Assembly: GCA_030017655.1 (NCBI GenBank)
Contig: JASEIM010000018.1
Location: forward strand, 1 to 43,136
Reading direction: 5' to 3'
Length of the DNA: 43,136 bases
Source of the DNA: Methanobacterium sp.
GTDB lineage: Archaea > Methanobacteriota > Methanobacteria > Methanobacteriales > Methanobacteriaceae
In this document: piece by piece, positions 36,240 to 43,136 of the stretch
How positions within the stretch are numbered: position 1 is the first letter of the stretch
How the letters are laid out: every line of letters starts with the position of its first letter
Position numbers and translations under genes: made by a program
The notes under the pieces: model-generated
The model's database searches: none
Told to the model about the DNA's origin: nothing
The model's input: the letters and a program-made list of their open reading frames with translations, nothing else

Positions 36240-36791
36240 ATGGAACGTATTGAAGCCATAAAAAAGATAGCAGAAAGTCTGGAAGACGAATTAGTCATTT
36301 GCAATATTGGATTTCCCTCAAGGGAATTATATCATGTTAAAGATTCTTCTACCCACTTTTATATGCTCGGTTCAATGGGAATGGCATCTTCAATTGGATT
36401 GGGACTTGCATTATCTCAAAAAAAGAAAGTTGTGGTGTTTGATGGTGATGGATCTGTTCTTATGAATATGGGAACTCTTGTAACGATTTTCAGCCAGAAT
36501 CCAGAGAATTACATTCTTGTTGTGTTTGATAATCAGTGCTATGGCTCTACAGGATCACAATGCACATACACAACAGAGGTTGACCTTGCAAAGATTGCAG
36601 AGTCAGTTGGATTTAAAAACATATTTGTCTTTGAAGAAAAAATTAATTTCAGAGAAGTTTTAGAATCTAAAGGCCCTGTGTTTGTGCATATGAAAGTTAA
36701 ACCGGGAAATGCAGATGTTCCTGTAATTGATATGGAACCAGAAGAGATAAAGGAGAGATTTATGGAAGAAGTGATGAAAAACAAATTTTAA
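36240..36791 (+). CDS. comE: Sulfopyruvate decarboxylase subunit beta
   Basis: The 183-residue protein is the thiamine-diphosphate-binding half: the GDGSVLMNMG motif (about residues 70-79) with FDNQCYGSTG (about 95-104) forms the ThDP/Mg2+ site, preceded by MLGSMGMASSIGLGLALS. GGTGAT lies just upstream of the ATG. It acts with the comD product encoded directly before it. Confidence 0.92.
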   Translation: MERIEAIKKIAESLEDELVICNIGFPSRELYHVKDSSTHFYMLGSMGMASSIGLGLALSQKKKVVVFDGDGSVLMNMGTLVTIFSQNPENYILVVFDNQCYGSTGSQCTYTTEVDLAKIAESVGFKNIFVFEEKINFREVLESKGPVFVHMKVKPGNADVPVIDMEPEEIKERFMEEVMKNKF

Positions 36792-36811
36792 ATTTATTGG
36801 AATGTGTAAAT

Positions 36812-37063
36812 ATGGATGAGTGCAGATGCCGTAACTGCTGTTTTTAAAAATAATGGATTGCAGGACTGATATTAATCATAATTTTAGGGGCTATAACTTC
36901 AGTAATAAGCATGCTAAGTAATTATTTAATAAATCTACAGGCTAAAATTCCTCCAGTAGTTTTTGGAGTTACAATGATTGTTGTGACTATAATTTTCATT
37001 ATTACGGTTCCATGGATATTTGGAAGGCTCATTAAATGGCCTTACAAAACATTAAAACTCTGA
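36812..37063 (+). pseudogene. Broken small zinc-ribbon membrane protein gene
   Basis: A frame from the ATG at 36812 encodes a cysteine-rich start (MDECRCRNCCF) and, after two stops separated by one codon (TAA at 36845 and 36851), continues to TGA at 37063 with about two membrane helices (WIAGLILIILGAI and VTMIVVTIIFIITVPWIF). The same frame, a plausible Cys motif and long hydrophobic segments suggest one former gene of 83 codons broken by point changes in an A/T-rich spot. A 17-codon frame in another phase overlaps the start. It is also possible that only the C-terminal part remains. Confidence 0.4.
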
Positions 37064-37351
37064 TTATTTCCTTCGTTTTTCAAATTCACTCAAAAGCTCA
37101 TCTATTTCAACGCCTTTATACACCAGAAGTAGTAATGTGTGAAAAATAAGATCAGCAGCTTCATAAACAAGATTTTCATCATTTTTAGATGCGATGATAA
37201 CTTCTGCGGCTTCTTCCCCGATCTTTTCTAGGATTTTATCCTCAGCCAGTTTTTCATCATCTCTCATAAGTTTTGAGGTATAAGAATCAACAGGATTATC
37301 GCGTCTATCTTCTAAAACATTATAAACTTCCCTTATAATTTTATCTTTCAC
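37064..37351 (-). CDS. hisE: Phosphoribosyl-ATP pyrophosphatase
   Basis: The 95-residue protein is a MazG-like all-alpha hydrolase: DRRDNPVDSYTSKLM (about residues 14-28), the metal-binding EEAAEVIIA (about 46-54) and VYEAADLIFHTLLLL (about 62-76). It cleaves PRATP to PRAMP in the second step of histidine synthesis. Other his genes are not nearby. Its stop abuts the end of the broken gene on the other strand. Confidence 0.93.
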   Translation of the reverse strand: MKDKIIREVYNVLEDRRDNPVDSYTSKLMRDDEKLAEDKILEKIGEEAAEVIIASKNDENLVYEAADLIFHTLLLLVYKGVEIDELLSEFEKRRK

Positions 37352-37374
37352 TTTTAATCTCCTTAAAAAAGTAG

Positions 37375-38175
37375 TTAATTTCCTAATTTTCTATCTTTCC
37401 TTAAACTCCCAGTTATAGCTATTAGGGGATGCTGTGCATCGTCAATTATTTTAATATCGTTTAGGGTGTATATTCCATCAGCATCTGCTGTTTTTTCCAG
37501 TCCAAGCTTAATATCTTTTTCTAATTCAATTACATATGAATCTATTTCTTTAAATCCAAGTTTAGAAGCAGCAACAGTTCTATGATGGCCATCAACTAAA
37601 ATAAATCTATTCCCACTTTTAACAGTGATTGTGGGCTCTGCAAGTCCTCTTTTAATTTCATAGGTCCGGCCCTGAAGTTCATCGGCATATATTTTATTTT
37701 GGGTTGGCCTGAGCTTTTCGGTGGGTACCTTCATCCTCAAAAGTTTTGTCTTAACGCCGTAAAGCTGTTCTAATGTTTTTTTGAAATAGTTTACCTTCAT
37801 TGGTGTTGATCTTTCAATATGGGACCTTACAATATCAGTATTAGTAATAATTCCTACTAATTCTCCTTCTTTATCGATTACAGGAAGCCTTGATATTCCC
37901 ATTCTAAACATTACACGTGCTGCATCATTTATAGACATATCCTGGTCTGCTACAACAATATCAGTTGACATAATGTCTTTAACTGCATCAGCCCATGGTT
38001 TTAAAAGTAAATCAAAGGCAGTTACCATTCCCATAACTTCGCCGTTTATTTTAACAGGGAATCCGTCGTGGCCTGTGGTTTTCATTAATCTAATAACTTC
38101 CTCGTTAGGAGTTTCTGGAGTTACTGTAATAACTTCTTTTGTCATATAATGTTTTACAAGAGCTGCATTACTCAT
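37375..38175 (-). CDS. CBS domain pair with ParB-like domain
   Basis: The 266-residue protein has two CBS motifs (residues about 8-60, YMTKEVITV with GHDGFPV; about 66-122, IMSTDIVVAD with SRLPVIDKEGELVGIITNTDI) and a ParB/sulfiredoxin-like domain (about 165-235) with NKIYADELQG and the signature VDGHHRTVAASKLG. The CBS pair probably senses adenine nucleotides or SAM. The ParB-like part could be a CTP- or ATP-using catalytic unit or a DNA-binding factor; I cannot tell which. It starts 23 bases before hisE and they may share a transcript. Confidence 0.8.
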   Translation of the reverse strand: MSNAALVKHYMTKEVITVTPETPNEEVIRLMKTTGHDGFPVKINGEVMGMVTAFDLLLKPWADAVKDIMSTDIVVADQDMSINDAARVMFRMGISRLPVIDKEGELVGIITNTDIVRSHIERSTPMKVNYFKKTLEQLYGVKTKLLRMKVPTEKLRPTQNKIYADELQGRTYEIKRGLAEPTITVKSGNRFILVDGHHRTVAASKLGFKEIDSYVIELEKDIKLGLEKTADADGIYTLNDIKIIDDAQHPLIAITGSLRKDRKLGN

Positions 38176-38225
38176 TTAAAATCCTCTTAATAATTGTATT
38201 TATAATAAATAAATCAAATTAATTA

Positions 38226-38453
38226 TTATTTATTCCATATTAATTTATCTTTATATTGAATTTTAATAATTCTATGATATGGAATCTGAGTATCTTCATC
38301 AAGTATTAAAAATCCGCGTTCTAATTTATTTATACGGTCTCCTTCAATGGTTTTAAGGTTTCTATTAGCCCCTCTATGAATATAAGTTATTTTAGATAGT
38401 TTAATATCCATTTCTGGATGCCATAAAATCATATCTAAAACATTTTTTGCCAT
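38226..38453 (-). CDS. DUF504 / UPF0248 family protein
   Basis: The 75-residue protein matches the UPF0248 pattern: a short helix with VLDMILWHPEMD, then KITYIHRGANRNLKTIEGDRI and FLILDEDTQIPYHRI. Its function is not firmly known; links to RNA repair have been suggested from gene neighbourhoods. It is a single gene with no obvious partner, lying between the CBS-ParB gene and gatB on the same strand. Confidence 0.8.
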   Translation of the reverse strand: MAKNVLDMILWHPEMDIKLSKITYIHRGANRNLKTIEGDRINKLERGFLILDEDTQIPYHRIIKIQYKDKLIWNK

Positions 38454-38557
38454 CTTTTGACCTTAACTTCATGAATTACTCAATAATTATTTTGTATAAA
38501 GTAGGTTAAAAAGTTATCTTTTTCAAGTTTAAGGGAATAAAAAGAAATTATATGGAT

Positions 38558-39913
38558 TTATTTAACTAAAGCTTCCCTTAAAAATCTGGAAGTTTCTCCA
38601 GGATCAGCTTTTCCATGTGTAAGTCTCATTACTTGTCCTATTAAGAAATTCATGGCTCCTTTTTTACCTTCATGGTAATCAGAAACTGCCTGAGGATTTT
38701 CATCTATGGCCTGTTTTACAGCTTTTAACACACTTTCTTCATCACTTACACCAATTAAACCCATTTCTTCAGCAATATTTAATGGAGATTTTGTATTTTC
38801 AGGCATTTTTTCTATTATCTTCTTAGCAGCTTTTGGAGTAACTTTTTTATCTTTTATCATGCCTAAAAGTTCGACAATATCTTCAGATTTTATACCACTT
38901 TCTTCAAAACTTATTTTGTTATAATTGAGCACTCTTTTAAGTTCATCTCTCATCCAGAGAGCTGCAAAAGATGGTTCAACACTTTTAGCTATCTCTTCAA
39001 AGGCATCCGCAAGGGCCAGTTCAGATGTCATAACCTTTGCGTATTCTTTTTCAATTCCATACTCTTCAATGAATCTATCTGTCTTGATATGTGGTGGTTC
39101 AGGCATTTTTTCTCTTATACCTTCAATTTGATTCTCTTCAGCCACCATTGGGGGAAGATCAGGATCTGGTATATATCTGTAGTCATCGGCTTCTTCTTTA
39201 AGACGCATTGGAACAGTAATCATCTGTGATTCAAGAAAAGCGCGTGTTTCCTGTTTTATTTCAACTCCCCTTCTGATGAGGTTTTTCTGCCTTACCATCT
39301 CATATTTAAGCGCTTTATATGCACCCCTTATAGAATTTATATTCTTTATTTCAGCTCTTTTTCCACCTTCAAGGGATATATTTACGTCTGCACGCATTGT
39401 TCCTTCTCCACGTGCGCTTCCACTGTATTCTAAAACCCTGATGAGCTCACGAAGAAAATTTCTTGCTTCTTCAGGTGATCTCATATCTGGTTCTGTTACA
39501 ATTTCAATGAGCGGGATTCCAGATCTGTTGAAATCAACCACACCTAAATCTGGTTTGTACTGGCCAGGGTCCTCTTCGATGTGAACTTCGCGAATTCTCA
39601 CACCGTTCAGATTTCCTTCATATCCTATGGGGATTGAGGTACGCTGATAACCAGATGGAAGATCCGGATAATCATAATGCTTCCTCAGGAAATAAGTCTC
39701 ATTTTCCGCTATCTTACATCCAAGCATTAAAGCTATCTTAATTGCCCCATTCATTGCAGCTTCATTTGGTGGATATGGCTTTGCCCCGGGCTGGTTAAGA
39801 CAAACAAAACAGATGTTTGAATTTGCTGGAGCATCCTGGTAATTTGTACGGCAGTCGCAGAATAATTTAGAATCAGTTTCAAGTTGAACGTGAATTTCAA
39901 GTCCGCATTTCAT
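38558..39913 (-). CDS. gatB: Aspartyl/glutamyl-tRNA amidotransferase subunit B
   Basis: The 451-residue protein starts MKCGLEIHVQL and has the GatB set: a zinc site with CDC and CFVC (about residues 19-36), FLRKHYDYPDLPSGYQ (about 62-77), SIRGAYKALKYE, DYRYIPDPDLPP and the C-terminal YqeY-like tail with FLIGQVMRLTHGKADP. As part of GatCAB it transfers ammonia to misacylated tRNA, in archaea mainly Asp-tRNA(Asn), since Gln-tRNA is made by GatDE. gatA and gatC are not in the window. tRNA-Asn lies 1.5 kb away. Confidence 0.95.
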   Translation of the reverse strand: MKCGLEIHVQLETDSKLFCDCRTNYQDAPANSNICFVCLNQPGAKPYPPNEAAMNGAIKIALMLGCKIAENETYFLRKHYDYPDLPSGYQRTSIPIGYEGNLNGVRIREVHIEEDPGQYKPDLGVVDFNRSGIPLIEIVTEPDMRSPEEARNFLRELIRVLEYSGSARGEGTMRADVNISLEGGKRAEIKNINSIRGAYKALKYEMVRQKNLIRRGVEIKQETRAFLESQMITVPMRLKEEADDYRYIPDPDLPPMVAEENQIEGIREKMPEPPHIKTDRFIEEYGIEKEYAKVMTSELALADAFEEIAKSVEPSFAALWMRDELKRVLNYNKISFEESGIKSEDIVELLGMIKDKKVTPKAAKKIIEKMPENTKSPLNIAEEMGLIGVSDEESVLKAVKQAIDENPQAVSDYHEGKKGAMNFLIGQVMRLTHGKADPGETSRFLREALVK

Positions 39914-40040
39914 CTTAATAAAAATTCCTCCTTATAAAAATCTATAATATTAAATTAGTGATTAAATTAGCATTTTTTTATATAATCAACAAAAACATCT
40001 AAATTTAACTTATACTAAAAATTTATCTTAACATCTATTT

Positions 40041-41030
40041 TTATTTAATGCACTTATCAATATATCTTTTTATAAATGGCTCAAGTTGTGGATCAATTTC
40101 CCCACTTTTCTGTAATTTATCAAAATCACTAAAAGTTCCAATAAGTTTTTTTCCAGCCCAATAAACTTCTTCTTCAACTCTTTTCCCATAACGAGTTCCA
40201 AACATCTTAAATAATGGGAATTTAGTAAGTCCATTAGCTCCGCTTAAAAGCAAAGGTCCTATATTGGCCAGATTATCTATCCATGTCCCTGTAATTATTT
40301 TAAGCTCCGGGAACTTAATTCTGGTTGCAGCAACAACTCCCGCATAATATAAAGACGCCGGTTGGGGTGTATCTTCGTAAACGGTTTCTTTATGTGGATT
40401 AAGTGAATAAAAGGTAACTCTATCGATCCCAACATCATTTATCAGATCGAATAAATATTTTAAATCATCAGGAGTCTCTCCAAGCCCTAAAATAATAGTT
40501 ATTGCCTTCTGGAACCCTAAATCTCCAGCGAGTTCAAGCATCTCATTTATATCTTCTAAAGATTTACTTGGACATATTTTATCATGTAATTCAGGGTTTG
40601 CAACCTCAACGGCTCCTGTAATTCCTGTAATTTCATCTTCATACGTTTCAAGATCCTTTGTGATTCCGATATTAAGCCATACAGGTTCACCAGTAATTCT
40701 GTAAATATTCTGGGAGATATTTTTAATTTCTTCGGTTGAAAAAGAACCGTATCCTCCTGAAAGGAATTCGATTTTCCAGTCAGTTCTTCTACAAAGCTCT
40801 GCTTCGGCTAAAATTGAGTTTATATTCCTCCTGGCTTTTTGAGGTTCTTTAATTTTTGGTTTCTGCGAGGACATGTAACAGAACAGACAGTCCCCCTTAT
40901 TACACCACCATGAAAGGAAAATAGCTCTTTCAAGAGTTATTTGATTTCCATGCTCTTTCAGGGTAATTTCATTGGCTTTTTGCATTAAATCAAGGGTTTC
41001 AAAGTTTTTGATTTTATTGATTAGATTCAT
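40041..41030 (-). CDS. Radical SAM enzyme with CX4CX2C motif, biotin synthase/HmdB-like
   Basis: The 329-residue protein has its cluster cysteines at 43, 48 and 51 (WWCNKGDCLFCYMS), a CX4CX2C spacing instead of the usual CX3CX2C. The sequence after it (EAELCRRTDWKIEFLSGGYG, about residues 75-94, and ILGLGETPDDLKYLF, about 180-194) resembles biotin synthase, HmdB and related TIM-barrel radical SAM proteins. HmdB itself has CX5CX2C, so this is a related but separate member. The product is unknown. It starts before the tRNA cluster, divergent from it. Confidence 0.75.
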   Translation of the reverse strand: MNLINKIKNFETLDLMQKANEITLKEHGNQITLERAIFLSWWCNKGDCLFCYMSSQKPKIKEPQKARRNINSILAEAELCRRTDWKIEFLSGGYGSFSTEEIKNISQNIYRITGEPVWLNIGITKDLETYEDEITGITGAVEVANPELHDKICPSKSLEDINEMLELAGDLGFQKAITIILGLGETPDDLKYLFDLINDVGIDRVTFYSLNPHKETVYEDTPQPASLYYAGVVAATRIKFPELKIITGTWIDNLANIGPLLLSGANGLTKFPLFKMFGTRYGKRVEEEVYWAGKKLIGTFSDFDKLQKSGEIDPQLEPFIKRYIDKCIK

Positions 41031-41169
41031 GATTCACCTTATTAAAGTTAGAATGAATTTTAAATATATTAGTTCTATATAGGAGAAAATATTTAAAATA
41101 TTAATTGATTTTTAAATATTCAATTTTTTTGTTATTTAGAAATAAAAGTTATATAGCTTGTAATAACAA

Positions 41170-41207
41170 AGTATATATTGTATAAGCACGTAATGCTTGG
41201 TTATACT
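41170..41207. other. Extended hairpin upstream of the tRNA cluster
   Basis: AGTATA (41170-41175) pairs with TATACT (41202-41207), and inside it AAGCA pairs with TGCTT around loop CGTAA. It lies about 170 bases before tRNA-Asn and ends before a TATA-like TTATATATTA at 41231-41240. It could be a small RNA, a terminator of an upstream transcript, or chance in AT-rich DNA. Confidence 0.3.
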
Positions 41208-41289
41208 CTGAATTTACATATCCAAAACGTTTATATATTATAATCACTAACTTAAAAAATACGTCACAAATGTGCTTATATTTTAAAAT

Positions 41290-41331
41290 CTTGAAACTAT
41301 AGTTTCAAGTTTGAAAATCTTTGATTTTCAA
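41290..41331. repeat. Mini-hairpin array C before the tRNA cluster
   Basis: A perfect 20-bp palindrome, CTTGAAACTATAGTTTCAAG (41290-41309), is followed by TTGAAAATC/GATTTTCAA with loop TTT (41311-41331). The second stem is the reverse complement of a hairpin in array A (AAAATC/GATTTT with AAA). The rest of the 347-base gap holds the tRNA promoter and no gene. Confidence 0.7.
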
Positions 41332-41377
41332 TTCTTGCAGATTACAAGATAATAGTCTGTAGGCTTTGCTTGGCATA

Positions 41378-41450
<73 letters not shown>

Positions 41451-41455
41451 CTCTG

Positions 41456-41529
41456 GGGCCCATAGCTTAGCCAGGTAGAGCGCTCGGCTCATAACCGAGC
41501 GGCCATGGGTTCGAATCCCATTGGGCCCA
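41456..41529 (+). tRNA. tRNA-Met (anticodon CAT, elongator type)
   Basis: Cloverleaf with acceptor GGGCCCA/TGGGCCC, anticodon stem CTCGG/CCGAG and loop CTCATAA with CAT, T arm ATGGG/CCCAT and discriminator A. The acceptor lacks the A1/G-rich features of archaeal initiator tRNA, so it is the elongator form; tRNA-Ile with a modified C34 cannot be excluded. 74 bases, no encoded CCA. Confidence 0.93.
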
Positions 41530-41549
41530 CTTTAATATAAAATAAATCA

Positions 41550-41630
<81 letters not shown>

Positions 41631-41696
41631 TTCTTAAATTTATAAAAATTTACATAGTCAAAATTTATTTTGACAATTATATCAGGGCTCATGCTA

Positions 41697-41780
<84 letters not shown>

Positions 41781-41806
41781 TTAATCCACCATTATTTAAT
41801 TCATTT

Positions 41807-41883
<77 letters not shown>

Positions 41884-41988
41884 TTTAACATTTACCATTA
41901 TTTTTTCTAATTTTTCATAATCAGTAAACACAAAAATTTTATTAGGGATTTCCATAATATTATCCAGACATTAATTCGGATGATTAAC

Positions 41989-42291
41989 ATGATAAAAATG
42001 GAAAAAACATGCAGCTCACCAAAATGCAATGTCATGCACAAAGGTAAGTTGATAGGCTATATGGATGGTGTTGGCCTAATTCAATGGTTTTTAAAGAACA
42101 AATATTGTTACAGGGGCTCGTTTTCAAGATTTATAACTGATGATCCTGAATACAACCGATCTGGAATTATAGTGGATATCATCTTTTTAGATAAAAGGAT
42201 AATGGCTAAAGATGCTAAAATAGAATGGTTAAAGGCTCCTTGTAAAAATGGGACTTTTATCGCTACTAATATGGAGTACAGCGATATTTAA
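41989..42291 (+). CDS. Hypothetical protein of about 100 residues
   Basis: I do not recognise a family. From the ATG at 41989 the protein has 100 residues; alternative ATG codons lie at 41980 and 41998 and a GGATGAT motif just before 41989 favours it. The sequence has a cysteine pair in KTCSSPKCNVMHKGK near the N-terminus, further cysteines in NKYCYRGS and KAPCKNG, and a mix of strands (IIVDIIFLDKRIMAKDAKIEWL). The four cysteines could bind zinc or be incidental. It stands between tRNA-His and hjc. Confidence 0.55.
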   Translation: MIKMEKTCSSPKCNVMHKGKLIGYMDGVGLIQWFLKNKYCYRGSFSRFITDDPEYNRSGIIVDIIFLDKRIMAKDAKIEWLKAPCKNGTFIATNMEYSDI

Positions 42292-42449
42292 TTTTTGATC
42301 TCTTTAAAAAATATGGTTTAATTAGTTAGTTTTAGATTTTTTTACATGTTCTCTTTTATTTCTAAATTTTAATTAAAGGTTTATATAGTCTTAAAATTAA
42401 GTTATATTAGTTTTTGAATTATTAGATTTGGATTTCAGAGCCGATTTAT

Positions 42450-42860
42450 ATGAACAAAAAAGGGTCACGTGTAGAAAGAGAACTGGTTAAAATGCTTTGG
42501 AATGCGGATTGTGCAGCCATGAGGGCGCCGGCTTCAGGGGGTGCTACAAAAAAACCATTACCAGATATTATTGCAGGTAATGGGAAGATTTATCTGGCAA
42601 TTGAAGTTAAATCAACCTCTGCAGAGCATATTTATATTAATTCTGAGAAGATAGTTGGGCTAAGGGAATTTTCAGAAATTTTTGGTGCGGAACCTTACCT
42701 CGGCGCTAAATTTAAGAACAAGAAATGGAGATTTGTGCATATTAACGACCTTATAAAGACAAGAGGAGATAATTACAAAGTTGATGTGGATTTAGCATTT
42801 TCTAAAGGTCTTGAATTTGATGAGTTACTCAGAAAGGATAAACAGGTTAAATTTAAATAA
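42450..42860 (+). CDS. hjc: Archaeal Holliday junction resolvase
   Basis: The 136-residue protein has the nuclease fold of Hjc with catalytic residues Glu9 (GSRVEREL), Asp39 (PLPDIIAG), Glu52 and Lys54 (AIEVKS), and a conserved N-terminal basic patch with RAPASGGATKKPLPD. It cuts four-way junctions in recombination and replication repair as a dimer. The C-terminal tail (about residues 112-136) is longer than minimal family members. GAG-type upstream sequence before the ATG is weak. Confidence 0.93.
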   Translation: MNKKGSRVERELVKMLWNADCAAMRAPASGGATKKPLPDIIAGNGKIYLAIEVKSTSAEHIYINSEKIVGLREFSEIFGAEPYLGAKFKNKKWRFVHINDLIKTRGDNYKVDVDLAFSKGLEFDELLRKDKQVKFK

Positions 42861-43011
42861 TTTTATTTTATTTTACTTTTATTGAAGAGTATTAGGATCT
42901 TTAATTAATGTAAATTTATTTTGAAATTAAAGATCATTTTATATATTTTTAGATATAATTTTCTAAATAGAGTTTAAAGGAGCATGTGAAAATAAAGTTT
43001 TTGAGGTTGAA

Positions 43012-43120
43012 GGAAAACAGTAGGTTTTCAGAATAGTAATTCTATGAATTTTACACGCATCGAAAATCTCTGATTTTCAATAGCTCTGTTTTCCTGAACC
43101 ACAAAATTCTATGAATTTTG
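43012..43120. repeat. Mini-hairpin array D near the window end
   Basis: Hairpins GAAAAC/GTTTTC with loop AGTAG (43013-43029), AGAAT/ATTCT with AGTA (43030-43043), GAAAATC/GATTTTC with TCT (43062-43078), and CAAAATTC/GAATTTTG with TAT (43102-43120). GGAAAACAG (43012-43020) also pairs with CTGTTTTCC (43086-43094), enclosing the first three. The last stem is the same as one in array B with a different loop, and it is preceded by the same word GAACCA. It lies downstream of hjc and runs close to the window end. Confidence 0.75.
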
Positions 43121-43136
43121 AGGAGGGATTTAAACG

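Overview
This window looks like chromosomal DNA from a methanogenic archaeon of the order Methanobacteriales, most likely a mesophilic Methanobacterium-type species. The evidence is the combination of coenzyme M biosynthesis genes (comC-, comD- and comE-like), a formate dehydrogenase operon with an F420-type FdhB and an MvhD subunit, archaeal purine gene purP, the proteasome beta subunit, the KH/beta-CASP termination nuclease, Hjc resolvase, AGGTGAT-type ribosome binding sites and AT-rich intergenic DNA. No rRNA, CRISPR array, prophage or intact insertion sequence was seen.

Layout. 1-6.7 kb: small accessory genes on the + strand (an ICMT-like membrane enzyme, a frameshifted DUF1905/OmdA gene, a DUF998 membrane protein, three SAM methyltransferases, a RibD-like reductase, an ICL/PEP-mutase-family enzyme, a transglutaminase-like protein) plus tRNA-Gln. 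6.7-11.1 kb: a minus-strand block with DUF2795, an array of mini-hairpins, DUF429, two paralogous nitroreductases flanking a GNAT enzyme, and a Trm5/Taw2-family tRNA enzyme. 11.5-17 kb: psmB, the beta-CASP RNase, purM, a sulfolactate/malate dehydrogenase and a small protein made almost wholly of 16-residue repeats. 17-24.2 kb: fdhC-fdhA-fdhB-mvhD-fdhB2 and a beta-carbonic anhydrase; palindromic operator-like sites precede fdhC and a structured leader precedes the carbonic anhydrase. These genes take up formate, oxidise it, and probably pass electrons to F420 and, through MvhD, to heterodisulfide reductase; the carbonic anhydrase would interconvert the released CO2 and bicarbonate.

24.2-29.9 kb is the most striking region. 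Two fluoride riboswitches, one upstream of an MFS transporter and one directly before a cation/proton antiporter, lie in a minus-strand cluster that also holds two family I pyrophosphatases, a classic fluoride-inhibited enzyme. One pyrophosphatase has altered metal-site residues. The antiporter has an in-frame TGA. No CrcB or CLC-F gene is visible, so this looks like an alternative fluoride-response locus.

30-43 kb: purP, a GAF-HD protein, Hsp20, a TauE/SafE permease, comD-comE, a broken zinc-ribbon membrane gene, hisE, a CBS-ParB-like protein, a UPF0248 protein, gatB, a radical SAM enzyme, five clustered tRNAs (Asn, Met, Glu, Leu, His), an unknown 100-residue protein and hjc. Arrays of very short perfect hairpins recur at about 7.0, 14.3, 41.3 and 43.0 kb. 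Their stem sequences are shared between arrays while the loops vary; I cannot assign them to a known repeat class.
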